A DNA stretch of 17,940 bases. Origin: an uncultured Planctomycetia bacterium. GTDB lineage: Bacteria; Planctomycetota; UBA1135; GCA-002686595. Each line of letters begins with the position of its first letter. Position 1 is the stretch's first letter. The position numbers were made by a program, and so were the translations under genes. Positions 9,001 through 14,963 of the stretch are shown here, piece by piece. The notes below the pieces were generated by a model. It searched no databases, was not told the DNA's origin, and saw only the letters and a list, made by a program, of their open reading frames with translations. The stretch lies in assembly GCA_937952135.1 (NCBI GenBank), contig CALFYL010000382.1, forward strand, positions 1 to 17,940, read 5' to 3'.

Positions 9001-9627
9001 GCGCGAAGTCATGGTCGCGCGCAAGTACGCGTCGCTGACGGCGACGATCTCGTAGTCGTCGGCGTCGAGCACGAGGTAGCAGCCCGGCGCGCACTCGAAC
9101 AGCGAGCGGTAGTAGCGGCTCGCGACGTCGAGGGAAGCCGGGCGAACCGCCTCGCCTTTCGCGCCGAGCGCTGGCTCGCACTCGGTGTCGTCGACGTGCG
9201 CCACCACAGCGCGCCCGGGGCGGCCCGGCTCGAGCGGCGTCATGCTCACGCGGAACGAGCGCGTCCCGAGCGCCGATTGGACGGAGTACTCGGCCGTAAC
9301 CTCGGTTGCTTGCCCCGCGAGCACGGCGCGCAACGCCGCGGCGACCCGGCCGAGATCGGGGCCGGCGCCGGAACGAGCGTCGGAGTGCGCGAGTTCGCAG
9401 AACTCGAGATAGTCCTGGCCGACGGCGTGCTCGCTTTCGCTCGAGCCGCGCGCGTCGGCGAATCGGCGCCACGCCTGGTTCACCCAGGCAATTCGGCCGT
9501 CCTCGTCGACAAGTGCGATGCGCGAGGCCAGCGCATCGAGGATCCGCACTTGCAGTTCGGCGGGCTCGCGCTGCCCGGCGGGCGAGTCCAGCGACTTGTC
9601 TTCCGAACGGCGGTTTCGGCTCGTCAT
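6010..9627 (-). CDS. Hybrid histidine kinase with about six PAS domains and a C-terminal receiver
   Basis: A 1205-residue hybrid sensor kinase. PAS or PAS-like units lie near residues 25-148, 172-300, 335-453, 465-570, 580-700 and 703-817. Units 3 and 5 have the PAC-type ending (GEYRWFRV, GEYVVVF). The phosphoacceptor helix carries GGIAHDLNN with H843. The ATPase domain has N950/N954, DTGVGI (997-1002), FEPFFTT and GKGAGLGL. An Ala-rich linker (about 1064-1082) leads to a receiver with D1089-D1090, phosphoacceptor D1135 (LTDLAMP) and K1185. No membrane segment is visible, so sensing should be cytoplasmic. It is preceded on the same strand by the receiver-EAL gene, 145 bases upstream. That gap may hold its own promoter. 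With no histidine phosphotransfer domain attached, the receiver may regulate the kinase or relay onward. Confidence 0.95.
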   Translation of the reverse strand: MTSRNRRSEDKSLDSPAGQREPAELQVRILDALASRIALVDEDGRIAWVNQAWRRFADARGSSESEHAVGQDYLEFCELAHSDARSGAGPDLGRVAAALRAVLAGQATEVTAEYSVQSALGTRSFRVSMTPLEPGRPGRAVVAHVDDTECEPALGAKGEAVRPASLDVASRYYRSLFECAPGCYLVLDADDYEIVAVSDAYLRATMTSRGELEGRNLFEAFPDPRDDPQAEGTKRLRESIERAKRLGRSDAMPAQRYPIRRPEASGGGWEERIWTSVNTPVPGPDGRIAHIIHRLEDVTESPRAAQDGAGPIVRAQGGSQDISQPKQAEQTLEASESRFRQFADALPMIVWSATPSGEVDYSNRRFFEYTGVSPDAAPETRWQPTLHPDDVDHCARVWKRSVEEGTPYEIEYRLRRGADGEYRWFRVQATPVRDSEGRVVKWFGTGVDVHETKQLEREARTLAKRLTTTLESITDAFCTLDSSWRFQYVNSEAERLLRRSRGDLVGAEVWSAFTDLRGSGLERELRRAASEHVTVGLEHHAESIGMWFEVRAYPSDGGLTVYFRDVTDRVRFEQALRASEERFRLLSRATNDAIWDWDLVTGTLWWNDGFERQFGFERAKLPPTVEAWTERIHPDERESLLASVQRAIDSGAPSWTAEYRFRRSDGEYVVVFDRGYVIRDESGKPVRMIGGMNDLSDRKRAEETLRQQAALLDSAQDAILVRGLDQSIAYWNRGAERMYGWSAEEVLGRSEFELLYRDSEPCSAATQATLEHGEWTGELEHVAKNGQALSVACRWTLLRDTAGRPRSILAINTDVTRKKQLEAQIIRAQRMESIGTLAGGIAHDLNNVLAPIMISIELLQQSVETDDARELLQTIETSTRRGADLVRQVLSFARGVEGRHTTIALEHLLWEVQAISRDTFPKNIAVRLEVEHGLHVVSGDPTQLHQVFLNLLVNARDALPSGGSIRIDARNVVIDETYAAMSPHWRAGDFVAVTVTDTGVGIAADDLNRIFEPFFTTKEVGKGAGLGLSTSLAIVRSHGGFIDVRSELGQGATFKVFLPRCDQDEGAAPAAAAAVARPRGAGELVLVVDDEASIRNVVQATLETFGYRVVLASNGAEAISIYAQRTDEIALVLTDLAMPIMDGAALIAALRTLRPGVRVVASSGQPSNRQLAKSLADTVRYFVPKPYTAEALLRTIRDALDSPEP

Positions 9628-9772
9628 GGGATGCGAGGCAGTGAGACACTCGAGGGGTCTCTCGCCCCTGCGACGGGATTCGCCCGGGTGAACAAGGAGC
9701 CTAACACGGCCCCTTCGATCGGCGAGAACGTGGAATTTCGAGCGGAGTGAAGGTTCAGGCGCGGGACCGCGC

Positions 9773-10942
9773 TCAAACGCAGAACTCGGGCCCCGGCCGC
9801 CCGATCAAGTAACCCTGCAAGAGCTCGCAGCCCGCGCCCACGGCCTGATCGAGGTCCGCCTGGTGCTCCACCCCCTCGGCGACGGTTCGAACCGCGGAGC
9901 GACTGCAGACGCTGTTGAGCGATTCGACGAGCATGCGCCGCGTCGACGACGTGGCGAGTCCCTGGATCAGCTCGCGATCGTATTTGACGAACTCGGGCGA
10001 CAGCGACGCAAAGCTGTTGAGCCCCGAGTAGCCCGAACCCAGATCGTCGATAGCGATTCGGAAGCCGAGCGCGCGCAATTGTTCGATGCGGCGGCGGAGC
10101 GACTCGGTGTCCTGCAGCGCGCTGCGCTCGGTGATCTCCAGCACGATGCGCGAAGCGAACGGCGTGAGCAGGCCGGAGTTGGACGCGAGCTCGTCGTCTT
10201 GCAGCGAGACCGGATGGATGTTGATCCACAGCTCACAAGCGCTGGGCAGCCTGGCCATGCTGTCGACGGCAAGTTCGCGCACGCGACGCTCGAAGTCGAG
10301 CAGCCGACCGATCTCGGCGGCTTCCTGCAGGATCCGGTCGGGCGTCTCGAGCCGGACTTCGCGGCTGCGCGCCAGCGCTTCGAACGCGACCGTTGCACCG
10401 TTCGAAGCCGTGACGATCGGCTGGAACGCGAGCCACAGCTTGTCGAGCGCCGCGTCGAAGTCCGGAGCGTCGCGCTCCACGCCCCTCACCGCCGGCGCGA
10501 CGGCGAGCGCGCGCTGTGCGGCGCGGGCGCGCCACTCGCCGAGCGCGTCGGAGATGGCGCGCTGCAGCTCGGCGCTCGAACAGGGCTTCAGCAAGAAGCG
10601 AAAGACACCGGCGACGTTGATGGCCGCCGCGGCGGAGCGCACATCCAGCTCGCCTGTGAGCATCATGCGGATCGCCTGCGGGCGCAGATCCTTCACGATG
10701 CTCAAGAACTCCATGCCGCGCATCTCGGGCATGCGATCGTCCGAGAGCACCACCGAGACATCGCGCTCGCCCAGGATTCGCAGCGCCTGCGCGGGCGAGG
10801 TGGCGGTCAGCACTTCGAAGTCGCCGCCGCGCAACGCCATCCGCAGCACTTGCACCACGCTGGCATCGTCGTCGAGCAGAAGCACCGACGGCGAGCTGGC
10901 CGCGGTCGACGCTGCCGAGCATTGATCTGCACTTTCACTCAC
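9773..10942 (-). CDS. Receiver-EAL response regulator, predicted cyclic-di-GMP phosphodiesterase
   Basis: A 389-residue response regulator whose output is an EAL domain that linearises cyclic-di-GMP. The receiver (18-135) has D24-D26, phosphoacceptor D68 (LSDDRMP), T96 and K119 (LKPC). The EAL domain (about 165-385) keeps the expected catalytic set: E188-A-L with R192, N241 (WINIHP), E269 and E272 (LEITE), D299-D300 (IDDLGSGYS), K320, E356 (AEGVE) and Q376 (QGYL). It should therefore be active. The GTG at 10942 is preferred, with GAGG just upstream. An in-frame TTG at 10951 would add three residues. It follows the ArsC-like gene by 37 bases and precedes the hybrid kinase, so that kinase is the obvious candidate partner. 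Confidence 0.92.
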   Translation of the reverse strand: MSESADQCSAASTAASSPSVLLLDDDASVVQVLRMALRGGDFEVLTATSPAQALRILGERDVSVVLSDDRMPEMRGMEFLSIVKDLRPQAIRMMLTGELDVRSAAAAINVAGVFRFLLKPCSSAELQRAISDALGEWRARAAQRALAVAPAVRGVERDAPDFDAALDKLWLAFQPIVTASNGATVAFEALARSREVRLETPDRILQEAAEIGRLLDFERRVRELAVDSMARLPSACELWINIHPVSLQDDELASNSGLLTPFASRIVLEITERSALQDTESLRRRIEQLRALGFRIAIDDLGSGYSGLNSFASLSPEFVKYDRELIQGLATSSTRRMLVESLNSVCSRSAVRTVAEGVEHQADLDQAVGAGCELLQGYLIGRPGPEFCV

Positions 10943-10979
10943 GTGCCTCAAGCCTAGCAGAGCGGGCCTGGGCGAGCCT

Positions 10980-11327
10980 TCACGAGGCGTCGAAGACCTC
11001 GTCCCAAGTCTCGGGAGCGAAACCCACCAAAGCCGTAGTCCCGACTTTGACCGTGGGCGCTCGCAGTCCGCCGGTCGGGCCGATCACCGACTCCGCGAGG
11101 GCGTCCAAGTCGAATCCCCGCTCCAGATCGAACTCCACGCGCCGCTTCGCCTTGACCGCGATCACGCGTTTGGATCCGGCGAAAAGCTCGCGCAGATCTT
11201 CTTTCGAAAAGCGCTCCTTGCGGGCGTCGGCCATCTCACGGACGGCAATGCGGCGCGCGGCGAGATACTCGTCGGCGCGCACGCAACTCGTTCACGACTT
11301 GCGGTGGTAGTACCAGTGGACGTCCAT
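10980..11327 (-). CDS. ArsC/Spx-like thioredoxin-fold protein, predicted selenoprotein (UxxC)
   Basis: A small redox protein of the arsenate reductase/Spx family. From the ATG at 11325-11327 the frame encodes MDVHWYYHRKS, the family's first beta-strand. It then has TGA (11292-11294), then T-S-C and an open frame to a second TGA at 10980-10982. Read as selenocysteine, the product is 115 residues, the usual family length. Sec12 and C15 form UxxC, aligning with the S-C-T-S-C redox loop of Spx-type proteins. R89-A90-P91 (LRAPT) fits the Arg-x-Pro signature, and ALVGF near the C-terminus is also typical. The ATG is one base after the fpg stop (TGAGATG), implying translational coupling. Starting at GTG 11282 would delete the first strand and active-site loop. 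A frameshift or nonsense mutation is less likely, since both sides of the TGA fit one frame. Substrate unknown. Confidence 0.82.
11253..11280 (-). promoter_or_regulatory. Candidate bacterial SECIS hairpin downstream of the selenocysteine TGA
   Basis: On the minus strand, a 6-bp stem GCGCGC/GCGCGC (11280-11275 with 11258-11253) encloses a small asymmetric internal loop and an upper stem CGAG/CTCG (11271-11268 with 11264-11261), capped by TAT. The apex lies about 25 bases after the TGA, within the range known for bacterial SECIS elements. If the top G-C pair is open, the loop is GTATC with a leading G, which the bacterial model favours. GC-rich DNA forms hairpins easily, so the structure supports the selenocysteine call but is not decisive. 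Confidence 0.55.
11292..11294 (-). other. In-frame TGA predicted to encode selenocysteine (residue 12)
   Basis: This TGA lies in a frame open from the ATG at 11327 and continuing to 10980. It occupies the position of the N-terminal Cys of the family's CxxC active site, with the second Cys (TGC, 11283-11285) retained. The organism would need SelA, SelB, SelD and the selenocysteine tRNA, none of which is in this window. Confidence 0.78.
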
Positions 11328-11328
11328 C

Positions 11329-12237
11329 TCACGATTGTAGCCGCGGCCGCGCGCGCTCCCACTCGTCGAGTGTCTTGGGCCAATCGCCTTTCAACAGCCG
11401 CGAGAGCGCGCGGTCCGCGAGCAGCTTGCCGCCCGTCTGACAGCGCGCGCAGTAGTTCATCTCGTTCTCGGCGTGCACGATGCGTTGGATCGGCGCGCCG
11501 CAGACCGGACAGGGTTCTCGGAATCGGCCGTGCACCGCCATCTCGGGCCGAAACGCGGTGACCTTATCGGGAAAGCCGCTCCCGCGTTCCGCGCGCAGCC
11601 GCGCGATCCACGTCTCGAGTGTCGAGCGAGCCGCGGCGTGAAGTCGCGCGAGCTCGTCCGGCGTCAGACGCTGCGTCCAAGTCAGGGGTGAGAGCCGCGC
11701 CGCGTGCAGGATCTCGTCGGAGTAGGCGTTGCCGATGCCGCTGAAGCTGCGCGGGTCGGTGAGTGCGCGCTTGAGCGTGTGGTTCTCGGCGGTGAGCGCG
11801 CTCGTGAACTGTTCGAGCGACGCGCCGAGCACGTCGAGGCCGCCGGGGTCGTGGTCCGCCAGCGCGCTCGCGCCGCGAACCAGGTGCAGCGACGCGCGGC
11901 GCTTCGTGCCCGCTTCGGTCAGGATCGCGCAGCCGCTCGTGAAGTCGAACGCGGCGAGGCCGTGCCTGGCGGGCAGCGCGGCGCCCGCGGGCTTCCAACG
12001 CAAGCGGCCCGCGATCATCAGGTGCAACACGGCGAACAGCTCGCCTTCGAACTCGAACACGATGCGCTTGCCGAGCCGCCGCAGGCCGCTGAGCTCGCGG
12101 CCTTCGAACTCCGCCGGCGAGGGTGCGACCGAGCGCAGGAGGAACGGGCTCGCGATGCGTAGGCGCACGAGTCGCGCGCCGCTCACGCGCTCGCGCAGCG
12201 CGTCGATGTAGACCGTGATGTCCGGCAGTTCGGGCAC
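11329..12237 (-). CDS. Fpg/Nei-family DNA glycosylase (bifunctional base-excision repair enzyme)
   Basis: A DNA glycosylase/AP lyase that removes damaged bases, most often oxidised purines or pyrimidines in this family. The 302-residue protein begins MPELPD, giving the catalytic P2 and E3 after removal of Met. K57 lies in RLGKRIVF. The helix-two-turn-helix is GIGNAYSDEIL (167-177). A C-terminal zinc finger uses C243, C246, C263 and C266. Unlike classical Fpg, the finger reads AENEMNYC, so the usual DNA-contacting Arg five residues before the third Cys is Asn (N258), and about 35 residues follow the finger. These features mark an Fpg/Nei subfamily whose substrate cannot be named. The GTG at 12235-12237 has AGGA about eight bases upstream and is fixed by the conserved N-terminus. 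It is followed after one base by the ArsC-like start and is divergent from the esterase with a 35-base gap. Confidence 0.93.
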   Translation of the reverse strand: MPELPDITVYIDALRERVSGARLVRLRIASPFLLRSVAPSPAEFEGRELSGLRRLGKRIVFEFEGELFAVLHLMIAGRLRWKPAGAALPARHGLAAFDFTSGCAILTEAGTKRRASLHLVRGASALADHDPGGLDVLGASLEQFTSALTAENHTLKRALTDPRSFSGIGNAYSDEILHAARLSPLTWTQRLTPDELARLHAAARSTLETWIARLRAERGSGFPDKVTAFRPEMAVHGRFREPCPVCGAPIQRIVHAENEMNYCARCQTGGKLLADRALSRLLKGDWPKTLDEWERARPRLQS

Positions 12238-12272
12238 GCGAAAATCCTAGTGCGTCGGCTACCCTGCGCCGA

Positions 12273-12971
12273 ATGAGCTCCAACGTCCGTGAACACCTCG
12301 AGTGCGTCGTCGTCGAACCTCAGGGCCCCCACCGCGCGAGCGTGATCTGGCTGCACGGCCTGGGCGCCGACGGGCACGACTTCGAGCCGATCGTGCCGCA
12401 CCTCCACCTGCCGCGCGAGCTCGGCGTGCGCTTCGTGTTCCCGAACGCGCCGCGCATCCCCGTGTCGATCAACATGGGGATGGTGATGCCGGCCTGGTAC
12501 GACATCCGCGACCTCGATCCCGCCTCGCGCCACGATCCCGCGGGCATCGAGCGCACGCGGCGCGGCGTCGAGCGCCTGATCGACGAGGAGCAGCGCCGCG
12601 GAGTTCCGCCGGAGCGCATCGTGCTCGCGGGCTTCAGCCAAGGCGGCGCGATGGCGTTGCACGTCGCGTTGCGACGCCCCGAGAGGCTCGCGGGGATCGT
12701 CGCGCTCTCGTGCTACCTCGTGCACGCCGACACGCTCGACAACGAAGCCTCGGCGGCGAACCGCGACATCCCGATCCTGTGGGTGCACGGAAGCGAGGAC
12801 CCGATGGTGACCTACGACCGCGGCGTGGCGTCGGTGCGCAAGCTCGAGGCGCTCGGATGGAAGATCGACTTCAAGACCTATCCGATGCAGCACGAGGTGT
12901 GCGCCGAGGAGCTCGAGGACGTGGCGAACTTCCTCCGCACGACCCTCGCTATTTCAGCGGGCGCAGGGTGA
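12273..12971 (+). CDS. Carboxylesterase/phospholipase-type alpha/beta hydrolase
   Basis: A 232-residue serine hydrolase of the Abhydrolase_2 (acyl-protein thioesterase/bacterial carboxylesterase) family, predicted to cleave short-chain esters or thioesters in the cytoplasm. The oxyanion-hole motif is LHGLGADG (27-34). The nucleophile is S122 in GFSQGG, the acid D176 in HGSEDP, and the base H207 in YPMQHEVC. The length is typical and there is no signal peptide. Thirty-five bases separate its ATG from the divergent glycosylase start, so any promoters would overlap. Its last 23 bases overlap the convergent ThuA-DUF1080 gene (12949-12971), leaving no room for a terminator between them. The natural substrate is unknown. 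Confidence 0.94.
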   Translation: MSSNVREHLECVVVEPQGPHRASVIWLHGLGADGHDFEPIVPHLHLPRELGVRFVFPNAPRIPVSINMGMVMPAWYDIRDLDPASRHDPAGIERTRRGVERLIDEEQRRGVPPERIVLAGFSQGGAMALHVALRRPERLAGIVALSCYLVHADTLDNEASAANRDIPILWVHGSEDPMVTYDRGVASVRKLEALGWKIDFKTYPMQHEVCAEELEDVANFLRTTLAISAGAG

Positions 12972-14919
12972 TGTTGCGGAAGTGGATTTCGGCGCCTTCG
13001 GACTGCAGGCAGATCTTCCCCGGCGTCTCGAGCACTTCGGTCGCCGCGTTCACGACCTGGTCGTTGACCTCGAGCGTCACGCTGCCGTGGTCGACCGTGA
13101 TGCGGTAGTGGTTCCACTCGCCCAACGGCTTCTCGACCTCCGCGTCGGCGGCGCGCTTGCAGTTGCGGCCGTTCGTTCGCTTGGGATCGGTCACGCACGG
13201 GAACCCGTCGATGACCCAGAAATCGCCGGCGGAACCGCTCTGGAGCTGCGCTTCGAGGCTCTTCGGCCAGACCTTGTCCTCGCCGACCATGCGCAGCAGG
13301 ACGCCGCTGTTGCGGTTGCCGTCGCCCTGCGGATTCCAGCGCCAGTCGAACTCGAGCACGTAGTTCGTGTAGTCGGCCGTGGTGCGGATGTAGCCCGCGG
13401 GCTTGCCGGTGCACACCAGCACCCCCTCGGCGTTCACGCTCCACGTGTTCGCCGGATCGCCGCCGTCGCTCAGGTGGAAGGTCCAACCCTCGAGGTTCTT
13501 GCCGCCAAGCAGCGCCGTCGGCTTCTCCAGCGGCCGGATGCGGATGTTGCGGTACGCGACCTCGTCGCCGTGATCCTGCAGCGCGATGTGGCCCCGCGGA
13601 CTCTTCATGAAGTTCGGCATCTGCGCGAACTTGGTCGCCGCCACCGCCGCGCGGCCTTCGGGCGAGGCGAAGTCGCACTGCGCGACGAGCTTGCCGTTCA
13701 GGAAGTGCGCGACCTTGAAGCCCTGCACGACGATGCGCGCCTGGTTGAACTCGCCGACCTTGCGCGGACCCGCGCGCTCGTTCGCGGGGCAGACCTCGTA
13801 CAGCGCGCCGGCGGAGTGCCGATAGTCGATCTTCCCGTCGAAGTACCCGTTGTCGAGCACCTGGTACTCGGGCCCGGTGAAGTACGTCGGGTCCTTCGAC
13901 TCCACGACGCGGTACATCACGCCGCTGTTCGCCTTCGCCGTGACGCGCCATTCGAACTCGAGCTCGAAGTCGTCGAACTGCTCGGTCGTGATCAGGTCGC
14001 CGCCGCCGCTGGTGCACACCAGCGCGCCGTCGACCACAGCCCAGCCCTTCTCGGGGAAACCCTTCTGGTTGTAGCCGCGCCACTTCTCGGCCGACTTGCC
14101 GTCGAAGAGCACGCTCCAACCATCCCCGGCCGCGAAACTCGCCGCCACCGCCACGGGCTCGTTCGCGGGCGCTCCCATCGCCGCCCACTCGACTCCCCGC
14201 GCCACGAGCCGCTGAAACTGCGGATCCTCGTGGCTCGTGCGCGTTTCGGGCACGCCCGGCCACACGTGGCCCAGCGGCGTGTGGAACACACGGCCCTTGC
14301 CGTAGTTCCCGACGAGCACCATCGGCTCGTCGCGGCCCGTGCCGCCGGATTCCTGACTCGAGAAGGCCGTCGCGAGCGTCCGGTGCGTCGCGCCCGGCGT
14401 GCGCACGAGCTTGTGGTAGAGCTCGTCGGGGTGCGCCACGAACGCACCGAGGCCCTGCGTGATCGGATGCGTCGTGTCCACGAGCTTGAGATCGAATTCG
14501 TGGAACGAGCCGTGTCCGGTTCCGTCGCGCCAGCAATCGCCGACGAGCAACTCGTACTCGCTCCAGCCCGGGAACGCGTTGTTCGCCGCGTGGATCACGG
14601 CCACGCCGACGCCGCCGCGCACCGCGTCGAGGAAGTTCTTCTCCGCCGCCTCGCCCCAGCGCGGCCCGTTGTAGTCGAGCACGATCGCCTTGTAGCGCGC
14701 GAGAATCGCCGCGTCCGCGAGCGCCTTCACCGGCTCGTAGGTGATGTCGGCCTCGAAGCGCCCGCTCCGCTCGAGCATTCGCTCGAGCGACGGCGAGGTC
14801 CAGCGCCAGTCGTGATTGTTGGCGCCGCTGACGATCAGGACCGGGAGTTTCGCTTGTGCAGCGGCGCTCGAGACGAGCAGAACGGACGCGCAAACGACGC
14901 GGAGGCAGGCGTGAAACAT
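12949..14919 (-). CDS. Secreted ThuA domain fused to two DUF1080 (3-keto-disaccharide hydrolase-type) domains
   Basis: A 656-residue exported protein. Residues 1-23 form a signal peptide (basic start, hydrophobic core VCASVLLVSS, likely cleavage after AAAQA). Residues 26-245 are a ThuA domain, a class-I glutamine amidotransferase-like fold linked to trehalose/sugar use (VLIVSGANNHDWRW, VIHAANNAF, GHVWPG). Two DUF1080 lectin-like domains follow at about 268-463 (LFDGKSAEKWRGY) and 469-655 (LLGGKNLEGWTFH). Both have internal NSGV-type strands and end in FRNI/YRNI with RPL. DUF1080 proteins include hydrolases of 3-keto-disaccharides, so periplasmic or cell-surface glycan use is likely. The ATG has AAGGAG (14927-14932) seven bases upstream. 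The frame stays open far upstream, but that part is out of frame with the genes there. It is 44 bases after the phospholipase D-like gene. Confidence 0.93.
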   Translation of the reverse strand: MFHACLRVVCASVLLVSSAAAQAKLPVLIVSGANNHDWRWTSPSLERMLERSGRFEADITYEPVKALADAAILARYKAIVLDYNGPRWGEAAEKNFLDAVRGGVGVAVIHAANNAFPGWSEYELLVGDCWRDGTGHGSFHEFDLKLVDTTHPITQGLGAFVAHPDELYHKLVRTPGATHRTLATAFSSQESGGTGRDEPMVLVGNYGKGRVFHTPLGHVWPGVPETRTSHEDPQFQRLVARGVEWAAMGAPANEPVAVAASFAAGDGWSVLFDGKSAEKWRGYNQKGFPEKGWAVVDGALVCTSGGGDLITTEQFDDFELEFEWRVTAKANSGVMYRVVESKDPTYFTGPEYQVLDNGYFDGKIDYRHSAGALYEVCPANERAGPRKVGEFNQARIVVQGFKVAHFLNGKLVAQCDFASPEGRAAVAATKFAQMPNFMKSPRGHIALQDHGDEVAYRNIRIRPLEKPTALLGGKNLEGWTFHLSDGGDPANTWSVNAEGVLVCTGKPAGYIRTTADYTNYVLEFDWRWNPQGDGNRNSGVLLRMVGEDKVWPKSLEAQLQSGSAGDFWVIDGFPCVTDPKRTNGRNCKRAADAEVEKPLGEWNHYRITVDHGSVTLEVNDQVVNAATEVLETPGKICLQSEGAEIHFRNITLRPLK

Positions 14920-14926
14920 GTTGGAA

Positions 14927-14932
14927 CTCCTT
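14927..14932 (-). promoter_or_regulatory. Strong ribosome binding site that fixes the start of the ThuA-DUF1080 gene
   Basis: AAGGAG on the minus strand lies seven bases before the ATG at 14919. It selects this start over upstream in-frame codons in a frame that stays open for another two kilobases, and it agrees with the signal peptide that begins here. Confidence 0.75.
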
Positions 14933-14963
14933 CGGGACGGGCTCCGCATGCTACCGAGCGACT

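Noticed and set aside
9653..9669. AGGGG/CCCCT inverted repeat in the leader of the hybrid kinase
   Set aside because: Five base pairs with a seven-base loop are not distinctive in this composition, and nothing ties it to a known regulator or riboswitch.
6514..9750. Very long plus-strand open frame (about 1080 codons) opposite the hybrid kinase
   Set aside because: Its product is rich in Arg, Ala, Val and His with no recognisable domain, as expected for the antisense of a GC-rich gene. The minus strand encodes clear PAS, kinase and receiver domains.
10943..10951. TTG start at 10951 for the receiver-EAL gene
   Set aside because: The GTG three codons downstream has a GAGG upstream and is a commoner start. 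The difference is only three residues.
10980..11282. A 100-residue version of the ArsC-like protein starting at GTG 11282
   Set aside because: It would begin right after C15, lacking the first beta-strand and the redox loop. The upstream codons in the same frame encode exactly those parts, apart from the TGA.
11285..11300. Frameshift or nonsense pseudogene explanation for the ArsC-like gene
   Set aside because: Both sides of the TGA are in one frame and fit the family without a gap, and the TGA sits precisely at the catalytic Cys. A random stop would rarely land there. A TGC/TGT-to-TGA sequencing error remains formally possible.
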